Source: Locusta migratoria (taxonomy: Eukaryota > Arthropoda > Insecta > Orthoptera > Acrididae). Taken from it: a stretch of 64,000 bases of DNA. Positions 33,738-45,361 of this stretch are shown piece by piece (position 1 is the first letter of the stretch; each line of letters starts with the position of its first letter). The notes under the pieces were generated by a model, which saw nothing but the letters and a program-made list of their open reading frames with translations, had not been told where the DNA came from and did no database searches. The stretch is from the NCBI GenBank assembly GCA_026315105.1, contig CM048745.1, forward strand, positions 741,626,506 through 741,690,505, in the 5' to 3' direction. The position numbers and the translations under genes are program-made.

Positions 33738-34252
33738 CTGTGCACTTTCTGCTCACTCTCCTCTGTCACCTTTCCACAGCGTCTTACTCTCCCCTCTTCC
33801 CTTCCCTCCCCTCGAATTATTCGTGGTTCCTGTTCCCTCTCCTCTCTCACCACTGATCTTTCCATCATACTATGTTCTGTCTTAATTAAGTGCCTGACTT
33901 CTACTGCCCCTTCTCCTCCTCCCGGCATTGAGTGACAGCTTCTCAAGCACATTCCCCTTCTTGCCATGGTCATCATGTCAGATGTTCACGCCTTCCTTCT
34001 CCCTCCTGCTGAGGTACCCATTGTCACTCTGCTGGGTTCTACTCAATTTTTTATCGTCACACAGACTACGTCAACTGACCACTGCTCACCCACACTGCTG
34101 CCTACTGACGCTGTTGAGTTGACTATGACTCTCGTGCTGAGGCAACCACCACTCGGCACCTTGGTTTCCCCTCCCCTCCCCTACCCGCCCTCACAAGTGC
34201 TGGTGGGGGGGGGGGGGGGGTATGGAGGGGGAAGGGGAGGTCAGGGCTGCCG

Positions 34253-34556
34253 TGTGGCGATCTCTCAACCTCCACATTGGCAGTGAAGAATGTATTAACA
34301 TATTTCCAACTTGCTTCTTTCGAAGTCAGCCTCACCGAGCTCCGCCAGCCATGTTTGAATCAGTCTTGTATTAACTTCTATTTATTCCTTCAAACCGTCT
34401 TGATTACAAATTTTTTATTAGTTAATGACATGTTTCACCCTTTACACCATGGATTGGAAATCATTTTGTATTAACTTGTGTTGTGCTAAGAATAGAGTTG
34501 TGCAAGTATTGATACAGGTGGTCTCATTGGGGCTCAGACCCCTCAGTTAACCCACA
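34253..34556 (+). repeat. Putative 3' LTR of gypsy element 3
   Basis: Starts tgtggcgatc directly after a polypurine tract and ends ..gttaacccaca, like the LTR ends of element 2. No second LTR is present for comparison, so the limits are inferred. An internal match (atgtttgaatcagtc) resembles atgttcgaatcagtc in the element 1 LTRs. Confidence 0.5.
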
Positions 34557-35199
34557 ACTTAATTTTTATGCACTTTTGAACTTATTCAGAAAGTGAAACT
34601 AATGAACATTCTTTCTTAATTATTTTGTGATTGTCAGGAGTATATGTCATTTTTATTCAAACTAGTGACCGTCCAGCTCAACTATCAATTGGCAGTCTCT
34701 CTTAAAATGAACATCATGAAATGGATAATCTGTAATGAACTATTGCTGAAATGTGATGTTCATGGACTGTTACTGTCCTTTGTAGGTGTAGACTGCTATC
34801 TTGTGCACAATGGAGTTAATATGGAACAGACAATACCTATACACATTAGACACCTTTCTATGGTAACAGACAATACCTGTACACTGTAGATGATTTTCTG
34901 ATTCCATACTCATATTGAACACATTTTTCTGATACTACAATATTTCCTAATGTAAATATGAATGCACACTAAATATTATCAAATAACTTTCAATAATGAT
35001 TAATAGCCTATCTATTTGTAGGAACTCGAAATATTCAATAGTTTAACTGTAATTCTGTAATACTGAATAGCATCTGATATAAATGAGATACAACCGTAAA
35101 ACATCTTAAGATCATACAAAAAGAAAAAAAAATGAAAGAGTATAATTATAACATCATGACAATGTTATAAATCATAATCCTGAAACCAAAATACTAAAC
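34557..35199. other. Gene-free AT-rich sequence left of the array
   Basis: Contains a short tandem duplication (gacaatacctntacac at 34830 and 34870). No gene recognised. Confidence 0.5.
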
Positions 35200-35212
35200 A
35201 ACAATGAAATTG
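35200..35212 (+). repeat. Left copy of the 13-bp direct repeat flanking the array (TSD)
   Basis: aacaatgaaattg at 35200-35212 recurs at 43868-43880, exactly at the other outer edge of the repeat array. This is what a target-site duplication of one insertion would look like. Confidence 0.8.
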
Positions 35213-38200
35213 AAACTTCCTGGCAGATTAAAATTGTGTGCCGGAACCGGGACTCGAACCTGGGACCTTTGCCTTTCGCGGGCAAGCGCTCTACCGACTG
35301 AGCTACCCCGACACGACTCACGATGCCGCCTCACAACTCTACTTCCGCCAGTACCTCGCCTCCTACTTTCCAAACTTCACAGAAGCTCTCTTGCAAACAC
35401 GCAAGACTAGCACTCCTGGAAGAAAGGATATGGTGGAGACATGGCTTAGCCACAGCCTAAGGGATGTTTCCAGAATGAAACTTTCACTCTGCAGCGGAGT
35501 GTGCGCTGATATGAAACTTCCTGGCAGATTAAAATTGTGTGCCGGAACCGGGACTCGAACCTGGGACCTTTGCCTTTCGCGGGCAAGCGCTCTACCGACT
35601 GAGCTACCCCGACACGACTCACGATGCCGCCTCACAACTCTACTTCCGCCAGTACCTCGCCTCCTACTTTCCAAACTTCACAGAAGCTCTCTTGCAAACA
35701 CGCAAGACTAGCACTCCTGGAAGAAAGGATATGGTGGAGACATGGCTTAGCCACAGCCTAAGGGATGTTTCCAGAATGAAACTTTCACTCTGCAGCGGAG
35801 TGTGCGCTGATATGAAACTTCCTGGCAGATTAAAATTGTGTGCCGGAACCGGGACTCGAACCTGGGACCTTTGCCTTTCGCGGGCAAGCGCTCTACCGAC
35901 TGAGCTACCCCGACACGACTCACGATGCCGCCTCACAACTCTACTTCCGCCAGTACCTCGCCTCCTACTTTCCAAACTTCACAGAAGCTCTCTTGCAAAC
36001 ACGCAAGACTAGCACTCCTGGAAGAAAGGATATGGTGGAGACATGGCTTAGCCACAGCCTAAGGGATGTTTCCAGAATGAAACTTTCACTCTGCAGCGGA
36101 GTGTGCGCTGATATGAAACTTCCTGGCAGATTAAAATTGTGTGCCGGAACCGGGACTCGAACCTGGGACCTTTGCCTTTCGCGGGCAAGCGCTCTACCGA
36201 CTGAGCTACCCCGACACGACTCACGATGCCGCCTCACAACTCTACTTCCGCCAGTACCTCGCCTCCTACTTTCCAAACTTCACAGAAGCTCTCTTGCAAA
36301 CACGCAAGACTAGCACTCCTGGAAGAAAGGATATGGTGGAGACATGGCTTAGCCACAGCCTAAGGGATGTTTCCAGAATGAAACTTTCACTCTGCAGCGG
36401 AGTGTGCGCTGATATGAAACTTCCTGGCAGATTAAAATTGTGTGCCGGAACCGGGACTCGAACCTGGGACCTTTGCCTTTCGCGGGCAAGCGCTCTACCG
36501 ACTGAGCTACCCCGACACGACTCACGATGCCGCCTCACAACTCTACTTCCGCCAGTACCTCGCCTCCTACTTTCCAAACTTCACAGAAGCTCTCTTGCAA
36601 ACACGCAAGACTAGCACTCCTGGAAGAAAGGATATGGTGGAGACATGGCTTAGCCACAGCCTAAGGGATGTTTCCAGAATGAAACTTTCACTCTGCAGCG
36701 GAGTGTGCGCTGATATGAAACTTCCTGGCAGATTAAAATTGTGTGCCGGAACCGGGACTCGAACCTGGGACCTTTGCCTTTCGCGGGCAAGCGCTCTACC
36801 GACTGAGCTACCCCGACACGACTCACGATGCCGCCTCACAACTCTACTTCCGCCAGTACCTCGCCTCCTACTTTCCAAACTTCACAGAAGCTCTCTTGCA
36901 AACACGCAAGACTAGCACTCCTGGAAGAAAGGATATGGTGGAGACATGGCTTAGCCACAGCCTAAGGGATGTTTCCAGAATGAAACTTTCACTCTGCAGC
37001 GGAGTGTGCGCTGATATGAAACTTCCTGGCAGATTAAAATTGTGTGCCGGAACCGGGACTCGAACCTGGGACCTTTGCCTTTCGCGGGCAAGCGCTCTAC
37101 CGACTGAGCTACCCCGACACGACTCACGATGCCGCCTCACAACTCTACTTCCGCCAGTACCTCGCCTCCTACTTTCCAAACTTCACAGAAGCTCTCTTGC
37201 AAACACGCAAGACTAGCACTCCTGGAAGAAAGGATATGGTGGAGACATGGCTTAGCCACAGCCTAAGGGATGTTTCCAGAATGAAACTTTCACTCTGCAG
37301 CGGAGTGTGCGCTGATATGAAACTTCCTGGCAGATTAAAATTGTGTGCCGGAACCGGGACTCGAACCTGGGACCTTTGCCTTTCGCGGGCAAGCGCTCTA
37401 CCGACTGAGCTACCCCGACACGACTCACGATGCCGCCTCACAACTCTACTTCCGCCAGTACCTCGCCTCCTACTTTCCAAACTTCACAGAAGCTCTCTTG
37501 CAAACACGCAAGACTAGCACTCCTGGAAGAAAGGATATGGTGGAGACATGGCTTAGCCACAGCCTAAGGGATGTTTCCAGAATGAAACTTTCACTCTGCA
37601 GCGGAGTGTGCGCTGATATGAAACTTCCTGGCAGATTAAAATTGTGTGCCGGAACCGGGACTCGAACCTGGGACCTTTGCCTTTCGCGGGCAAGCGCTCT
37701 ACCGACTGAGCTACCCCGACACGACTCACGATGCCGCCTCACAACTCTACTTCCGCCAGTACCTCGCCTCCTACTTTCCAAACTTCACAGAAGCTCTCTT
37801 GCAAACACGCAAGACTAGCACTCCTGGAAGAAAGGATATGGTGGAGACATGGCTTAGCCACAGCCTAAGGGATGTTTCCAGAATGAAACTTTCACTCTGC
37901 AGCGGAGTGTGCGCTGATATGAAACTTCCTGGCAGATTAAAATTGTGTGCCGGAACCGGGACTCGAACCTGGGACCTTTGCCTTTCGCGGGCAAGCGCTC
38001 TACCGACTGAGCTACCCCGACACGACTCACGATGCCGCCTCACAACTCTACTTCCGCCAGTACCTCGCCTCCTACTTTCCAAACTTCACAGAAGCTCTCT
38101 TGCAAACACGCAAGACTAGCACTCCTGGAAGAAAGGATATGGTGGAGACATGGCTTAGCCACAGCCTAAGGGATGTTTCCAGAATGAAACTTTCACTCTG

Positions 38201-41200
38201 CAGCGGAGTGTGCGCTGATATGAAACTTCCTGGCAGATTAAAATTGTGTGCCGGAACCGGGACTCGAACCTGGGACCTTTGCCTTTCGCGGGCAAGCGCT
38301 CTACCGACTGAGCTACCCCGACACGACTCACGATGCCGCCTCACAACTCTACTTCCGCCAGTACCTCGCCTCCTACTTTCCAAACTTCACAGAAGCTCTC
38401 TTGCAAACACGCAAGACTAGCACTCCTGGAAGAAAGGATATGGTGGAGACATGGCTTAGCCACAGCCTAAGGGATGTTTCCAGAATGAAACTTTCACTCT
38501 GCAGCGGAGTGTGCGCTGATATGAAACTTCCTGGCAGATTAAAATTGTGTGCCGGAACCGGGACTCGAACCTGGGACCTTTGCCTTTCGCGGGCAAGCGC
38601 TCTACCGACTGAGCTACCCCGACACGACTCACGATGCCGCCTCACAACTCTACTTCCGCCAGTACCTCGCCTCCTACTTTCCAAACTTCACAGAAGCTCT
38701 CTTGCAAACACGCAAGACTAGCACTCCTGGAAGAAAGGATATGGTGGAGACATGGCTTAGCCACAGCCTAAGGGATGTTTCCAGAATGAAACTTTCACTC
38801 TGCAGCGGAGTGTGCGCTGATATGAAACTTCCTGGCAGATTAAAATTGTGTGCCGGAACCGGGACTCGAACCTGGGACCTTTGCCTTTCGCGGGCAAGCG
38901 CTCTACCGACTGAGCTACCCCGACACGACTCACGATGCCGCCTCACAACTCTACTTCCGCCAGTACCTCGCCTCCTACTTTCCAAACTTCACAGAAGCTC
39001 TCTTGCAAACACGCAAGACTAGCACTCCTGGAAGAAAGGATATGGTGGAGACATGGCTTAGCCACAGCCTAAGGGATGTTTCCAGAATGAAACTTTCACT
39101 CTGCAGCGGAGTGTGCGCTGATATGAAACTTCCTGGCAGATTAAAATTGTGTGCCGGAACCGGGACTCGAACCTGGGACCTTTGCCTTTCGCGGGCAAGC
39201 GCTCTACCGACTGAGCTACCCCGACACGACTCACGATGCCGCCTCACAACTCTACTTCCGCCAGTACCTCGCCTCCTACTTTCCAAACTTCACAGAAGCT
39301 CTCTTGCAAACACGCAAGACTAGCACTCCTGGAAGAAAGGATATGGTGGAGACATGGCTTAGCCACAGCCTAAGGGATGTTTCCAGAATGAAACTTTCAC
39401 TCTGCAGCGGAGTGTGCGCTGATATGAAACTTCCTGGCAGATTAAAATTGTGTGCCGGAACCGGGACTCGAACCTGGGACCTTTGCCTTTCGCGGGCAAG
39501 CGCTCTACCGACTGAGCTACCCCGACACGACTCACGATGCCGCCTCACAACTCTACTTCCGCCAGTACCTCGCCTCCTACTTTCCAAACTTCACAGAAGC
39601 TCTCTTGCAAACACGCAAGACTAGCACTCCTGGAAGAAAGGATATGGTGGAGACATGGCTTAGCCACAGCCTAAGGGATGTTTCCAGAATGAAACTTTCA
39701 CTCTGCAGCGGAGTGTGCGCTGATATGAAACTTCCTGGCAGATTAAAATTGTGTGCCGGAACCGGGACTCGAACCTGGGACCTTTGCCTTTCGCGGGCAA
39801 GCGCTCTACCGACTGAGCTACCCCGACACGACTCACGATGCCGCCTCACAACTCTACTTCCGCCAGTACCTCGCCTCCTACTTTCCAAACTTCACAGAAG
39901 CTCTCTTGCAAACACGCAAGACTAGCACTCCTGGAAGAAAGGATATGGTGGAGACATGGCTTAGCCACAGCCTAAGGGATGTTTCCAGAATGAAACTTTC
40001 ACTCTGCAGCGGAGTGTGCGCTGATATGAAACTTCCTGGCAGATTAAAATTGTGTGCCGGAACCGGGACTCGAACCTGGGACCTTTGCCTTTCGCGGGCA
40101 AGCGCTCTACCGACTGAGCTACCCCGACACGACTCACGATGCCGCCTCACAACTCTACTTCCGCCAGTACCTCGCCTCCTACTTTCCAAACTTCACAGAA
40201 GCTCTCTTGCAAACACGCAAGACTAGCACTCCTGGAAGAAAGGATATGGTGGAGACATGGCTTAGCCACAGCCTAAGGGATGTTTCCAGAATGAAACTTT
40301 CACTCTGCAGCGGAGTGTGCGCTGATATGAAACTTCCTGGCAGATTAAAATTGTGTGCCGGAACCGGGACTCGAACCTGGGACCTTTGCCTTTCGCGGGC
40401 AAGCGCTCTACCGACTGAGCTACCCCGACACGACTCACGATGCCGCCTCACAACTCTACTTCCGCCAGTACCTCGCCTCCTACTTTCCAAACTTCACAGA
40501 AGCTCTCTTGCAAACACGCAAGACTAGCACTCCTGGAAGAAAGGATATGGTGGAGACATGGCTTAGCCACAGCCTAAGGGATGTTTCCAGAATGAAACTT
40601 TCACTCTGCAGCGGAGTGTGCGCTGATATGAAACTTCCTGGCAGATTAAAATTGTGTGCCGGAACCGGGACTCGAACCTGGGACCTTTGCCTTTCGCGGG
40701 CAAGCGCTCTACCGACTGAGCTACCCCGACACGACTCACGATGCCGCCTCACAACTCTACTTCCGCCAGTACCTCGCCTCCTACTTTCCAAACTTCACAG
40801 AAGCTCTCTTGCAAACACGCAAGACTAGCACTCCTGGAAGAAAGGATATGGTGGAGACATGGCTTAGCCACAGCCTAAGGGATGTTTCCAGAATGAAACT
40901 TTCACTCTGCAGCGGAGTGTGCGCTGATATGAAACTTCCTGGCAGATTAAAATTGTGTGCCGGAACCGGGACTCGAACCTGGGACCTTTGCCTTTCGCGG
41001 GCAAGCGCTCTACCGACTGAGCTACCCCGACACGACTCACGATGCCGCCTCACAACTCTACTTCCGCCAGTACCTCGCCTCCTACTTTCCAAACTTCACA
41101 GAAGCTCTCTTGCAAACACGCAAGACTAGCACTCCTGGAAGAAAGGATATGGTGGAGACATGGCTTAGCCACAGCCTAAGGGATGTTTCCAGAATGAAAC

Positions 41201-43490
41201 TTTCACTCTGCAGCGGAGTGTGCGCTGATATGAAACTTCCTGGCAGATTAAAATTGTGTGCCGGAACCGGGACTCGAACCTGGGACCTTTGCCTTTCGCG
41301 GGCAAGCGCTCTACCGACTGAGCTACCCCGACACGACTCACGATGCCGCCTCACAACTCTACTTCCGCCAGTACCTCGCCTCCTACTTTCCAAACTTCAC
41401 AGAAGCTCTCTTGCAAACACGCAAGACTAGCACTCCTGGAAGAAAGGATATGGTGGAGACATGGCTTAGCCACAGCCTAAGGGATGTTTCCAGAATGAAA
41501 CTTTCACTCTGCAGCGGAGTGTGCGCTGATATGAAACTTCCTGGCAGATTAAAATTGTGTGCCGGAACCGGGACTCGAACCTGGGACCTTTGCCTTTCGC
41601 GGGCAAGCGCTCTACCGACTGAGCTACCCCGACACGACTCACGATGCCGCCTCACAACTCTACTTCCGCCAGTACCTCGCCTCCTACTTTCTAAACTTCA
41701 CAGAAGCTCTCTTGCAAACACGCAAGACTAGCACTCCTGGAAGAAAGGATATGGTGGAGACATGGCTTAGCCACAGCCTAAGGGATGTTTCCAGAATGAA
41801 ACTTTCACTCTGCAGCGGAGTGTGCGCTGATATGTAACTTCCTGGCAGATTAAAATTGTGTGCCGGAACCGGGACTCGAACCTGGGACCTTTGCCTTTCG
41901 CGGGCAAGCGCTCTACCGACTGAGCTACCCCGACACGACTCACGATGCCACCTCACAACTCTACTTCCGCCAGTACCTCGCCTCCTACTTTCCAAACTTC
42001 ACAGAAGCTCTCTTGCAAACACGCAAGACTAGCACTCCTGGAAGAAAGGATATGGTGGAGACATGGCTTAGCCACAGCCTAAGGGATGTTTCCAGAATGA
42101 AACTTTCACTCTGCAGCGGAGTGTGCGCTGATATGAAACTTCCTGGCAGATTAAAATTGTGTGCCGGAACCGGGACTCGAACCTGGGACCTTTGCCTTTC
42201 GCGGGCAAGCGCTCTACCGACTGAGCTACCCCGACACGACTCACGATGCCGCCTCACAACTCTACTTCCGCCAGTACCTCGCCTCCTACTTTCCAAACTT
42301 CACAGAAGCTCTCTTGCAAACACGCAAGACTAGCACTCCTGGAAGAAAGGATATGGTGGAGACATGGCTTAGCCACAGCCTAAGGGATGTTTCCAGAATC
42401 TAACTTTCACTCTGCAGCGGAGTGTGCGCTGATATGAAACTTCCTGGCAGATTAAAATTGTGTGCCGGAACCGGGACTCGAACCTGGGACCTTTGCCTTT
42501 CGCGGGCAAGCGCTCTACCGACTGAGCTACCCCGACACGACTCACGATGCCGCCTCACAACTCTACTTCCGCCAGTACCTCGCCTCCTACTTTCCAAACT
42601 TCACAGAAGCTCTCTTGCAAACACGCAAGACTAGCACTCCTGGAAGAAAGGATATGGTGGAGACATGGCTTAGCCACAGCCTAAGGGATGTTTCCAGAAT
42701 GAAACTTTCACTCTGCAGCGGAGTGTGCGCTGATATGAAACTTCCTGGCAGATTAAAATTGTGTGCCGGAACCGGGACTCGAACCTGGGACCTTTGCCTT
42801 TCGCGGGCAAGCGCTCTACCGACTGAGCTACCCCGACACGACTCACGATGCCGCCTCACAACTCTACTTCCGCCAGTACCTCGCCTCCTACTTTCCAAAC
42901 TTCACAGAAGCTCTCTTGCAAACACGCAAGACTAGCACTCCTGGAAGAAAGGATATGGTGGAGACATGGCTTAGCCACAGCCTAAGGGATGTTTCCAGAA
43001 TGAAACTTTCACTCTGCAGCGGAGTGTGCGCTGATATGAAACTTCCTGGCAGATTAAAATTGTGTGCCGGAACCGGGACTCGAACCTGGGACCTTTGCCT
43101 TTCGCGGGCAAGCGCTCTACCGACTGAGCTACCCCGACACGACTCACGATGCCGCCTCACAACTCTACTTCCGCCAGTACCTCGCCTCCTACTTTCCAAA
43201 CTTCACAGAAGCTCTCTTGCAAACACGCAAGACTAGCACTCCTGGAAGAAAGGATATGGTGGAGACATGGCTTAGCCACAGCCTAAGGGATGTTTCCAGA
43301 ATGAAACTTTCACTCTGCAGCGGAGTGTGCGCTGATATGAAACTTCCTGGCAGATTAAAATTGTGTGCCGGAACCGGGACTCGAACCTGGGACCTTTGCC
43401 TTTCGCGGGCAAGCGCTCTACCGACTGAGCTACCCCGACACGACTCACGATGCCGCCTCACAACTCTACTTCCGCCAGTACCTCGCCTCC
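35213..43490 (-). repeat. Tandem array of 27.5 nearly identical 301-bp tRNA-like (SINE-type) units
   Basis: The period is exactly 301 bp in all 28 unit starts I can follow (for example ccgggactcgaacc at 35247, 35548, 35849 .. 43374). Units look identical by eye except for private changes between 41.69 and 42.40 kb (C to T at 41692, tgtaac at 41835, gccacc at 41947, aatcta near 42399). On the minus strand each unit has a tRNA-like module with consensus A and B boxes, a TTTT 5 nt after it, and about 220 bp of non-tRNA sequence. Because 301 is 1 more than a multiple of 3, open frames of 157 codons recur on the plus strand and 103 on the minus; these are by-products. The array could be larger in the genome than in this assembly. 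Confidence 0.95.
35239..35312 (-). ncRNA. tRNA-like module of unit 1 (repeated every 301 bp)
   Basis: Read on the minus strand it gives a 7-bp acceptor stem with wobble (GTCGGGG with TTCCGGC), a D arm (GCTC/GAGC), an anticodon-type stem (TTGCC/GGCAA) with loop CGCGAAA, a 5-nt variable region and a T arm with loop TTCGAGT. Position 33 is G, not T, so it is not a functional decoding tRNA. The B box GGTTCGAGTCC (35250-35260) and A box TAGCTCAGTCGG are consensus. aaaa at 35230-35233 gives a Pol III terminator TTTT on the minus strand. By eye the 3' half is closest to tRNA-Phe. The same module recurs in all 28 units. Confidence 0.7.
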
Positions 43491-43867
43491 TCGCACACAA
43501 TTTTAATCTGCCAGGAAGTTTCATATCAGCGCACACTCCGCTGCAGAGTGAAAGTTTCATTCTGGAAACATCCCTTAGGCTGTGGCTAAGCCATGTCTCC
43601 ACCATATCCTTTCTTCCAGGAGTGCTAGTCTTGCGTGTTTGCAAGAGAGCTTCTGTGAAGTTTGGAAAGTAGGAGGCGAGGTACTGGCGGAAGTAGAGTT
43701 GTGAGGCGGCATCGTGAGTCGTGTCGGGGTAGCTCAGTCAGTAGAGCGCTTGCCCGCGAAAGGCAAAGGTCCCAGGTTCGAGTCCCGGTTCCGGCACACA
43801 ATTTTAATCTGCCAGGAAGTTTCATATCAGCGCACACTCCGCTGCAGAGTGAAAGTTTCATTCTGGG
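43491..43867 (+). repeat. Inverted 1.25-unit segment closing the array
   Basis: At 43490 the last forward unit stops inside ..gtacctcgcctcct, and the sequence continues as the opposite strand of the same repeat (gcacacaattttaatctgcc..). It runs through a whole unit and on to tttcattctggg. A tRNA-like module therefore lies on the plus strand at 43723-43796 (gtcggggtagctcagtcag.., with one change in the D loop). It is followed by the right copy of the 13-bp direct repeat (43868-43880). Confidence 0.9.
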
Positions 43868-43880
43868 AACAATGAAATTG
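43868..43880 (+). repeat. Right copy of the 13-bp direct repeat flanking the array (TSD)
   Basis: aacaatgaaattg, identical to 35200-35212. Confidence 0.8.
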
Positions 43881-44849
43881 TTAAAAAGGCAATGTAAACA
43901 TTTCACATTTTCTAAGTTAGTGTCACTGAATTGAAAATGACTGTTAATGTTGACGAAACAATTGTTAGTGCTACTTTCTATATCATATTTTTCCTATCAA
44001 TGTACTGGGTTCTGAGGAGCACTGAAAACAAAGAAGGGAATATTTATGAAAATAAAGACACTTTGTAAATAAGAAAATGACTGAGCAGTCTTGAGATGGT
44101 CTTTCTATAAGAAGGATGTATCAATATTGTTTTAAGCATTTTAATAAATACGTTAATTGACTGAGGATTAACTGTGTTACTGAGTCAACATTAGTGAGAG
44201 TCTGTACAAGAGCACAGGACATAGTGCAGCAAGAAGTCATTTTGCTTTGAATAATAATTATTAAAATTACTATTACGTGCAAACCCTCACAGGCTGTCAC
44301 AATGTCTCTCTGCATTTTTTGCATCATTTAGTTGATGGAGTATCGAAGAAACGATTGACATAGGCTCTGAGATATGCGACAACATGAATCAACAGCAGAC
44401 AACATTAAATAGACATAAATTGTGTCATGTACTGTGCTATGGGATTGTTACAATGTCATACATGTAAGTTGTTAATACAGATGACAACATTCACTTCACA
44501 TAAAATCAGGCTTTTATTGTAAAAACAGGAATTTTAGTTGCATTAAAAAGACTTACATTGTATAAATATCAAAAATTCACATAATCAAAAGTCCAAGAAG
44601 GATTTCAACAATATTTTAAAAAGGATAGATTGCTAATATACACAAATCCTCTTCAAAATATTGTTAAAAATTCTTAAAAAATATATTTAATAATGGAAAA
44701 TCTGATTGGAATGTCAATAATTCTTTCTTATAAAACTGCCAAATTTCTGTCAATATCAAATTCCTGATAATAGGGCCATGGTCCAGACCATGATCCTCGG
44801 CCTGACTTCTCATCCTCCATTGCCGAAAACATCATCTTCAACAGTGGAA

Positions 44850-45062
44850 GTTTAAACGCTGGCCATGGTGGCCAAGGGAACTGCTGCGTGTCAGTCACGT
44901 TCTGCACGTCTACTACGGTCGGGGGTTCAAATCCCCCCCTCGGGCATGGATATTTGTGCCGTTCTTAGTTTAGCTAGTTCATAAGTAGTTTGTAACTTTA
45001 GGGACTGATGACCCTACAGTTAAGGCCCATAAGCTAAACAAACATTTGAAGATTAAACATCA
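44850..45062 (+). repeat. tRNA-derived SINE inserted in block B
   Basis: B box ggttcaaatcc at 44924-44934, then ccctcgggcatgga and the body tagggactgatgaccctaca..taaggcccataag..acaaacatttga, the familiar arrangement of a common grasshopper SINE (recognition from memory). It is absent from the paralogous block A. It is the same family as 60312-60485. Confidence 0.7.
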
Positions 45063-45330
45063 AGCAGAGGATCATGTATTGGAGTATGGCCTTACTCCCA
45101 GGAATCTGATATTGGTAATAATTCAACAACTGGCCATGAAAGCCTACATTAAATGTCACATTTCTTCTTACAACATATGTGGAATAAGCTAAGAACATGT
45201 AATAAGACAAGTTGATTAGTAACTGAAAACCCTTAAAGTGTCACTGATTAACACTGTCTTAGCACATCGTCTTTTAAAATCTGCAGAAAACATTGCTAAG
45301 CAACTGAATTGCAGAAGATTCTTCTTTTGC

Positions 45331-45361
45331 TTAACCACTCGTCTCCTCACAAGGGCTATTT
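45331..45361 (-). pseudogene. Serpin terminal coding exon (copy B), gene probably broken
   Basis: The minus-strand acceptor atttttattgcag (AG at 45362-45363) is followed by 31 nt reading, in the phase used by copy A, R-N-S-P-C-E-E-T-S-G and stop TAA (45331-45333). The frame and length are the same as copy A with five or so base changes, including a change of stop codon. The exon itself is intact. However, the only sign of the preceding exon in the window (62027-62079) carries a premature stop, so I call the gene a probable pseudogene. If a functional upstream exon exists outside the window, this call changes. Confidence 0.5.

Larger units (their letters stand above)
31320..34556 (+). mobile_element. 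Gypsy/Ty3-type element 3: 3' fragment split by a hAT insertion
   Basis: The left piece (about 31320-31488) reads VLKWGDNTFIISINNLPITV and SIHRVKPTYIKP, the extreme C-terminus of gypsy Pol (compare STILLNGKPSTVSINRLKPA of element 1). The right piece (33746-34252) is the C/T-rich region after Pol plus a G-rich polypurine tract (34203-34247). A putative 3' LTR follows. All of gag and most of pol are missing, so this is a 5'-truncated relic. Confidence 0.65.

Noticed and set aside
33668..33976. 102-codon minus-strand Arg/Glu-rich frame
   Set aside because: Antisense of the C/T-rich region of gypsy element 3 and of the hAT end.
35239..35312. Functional tRNA gene
   Set aside because: The anticodon loop has G at position 33 and the acceptor stem relies on wobble pairs. 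It fits a tRNA-derived repeat better.
35213..43490. CRISPR-like array
   Set aside because: Units are 301 bp with no short repeat/unique spacer alternation, and the DNA is eukaryotic.
35238..43672. Repeated 157-codon plus-strand and 103-codon minus-strand open frames (..GLEPGTFAFRGQALYRLSYP..)
   Set aside because: They are translations of the tandem tRNA-like repeat. The unit length is not a multiple of three, the frames cross the tRNA module, and both strands are open equally. Not a protein gene.
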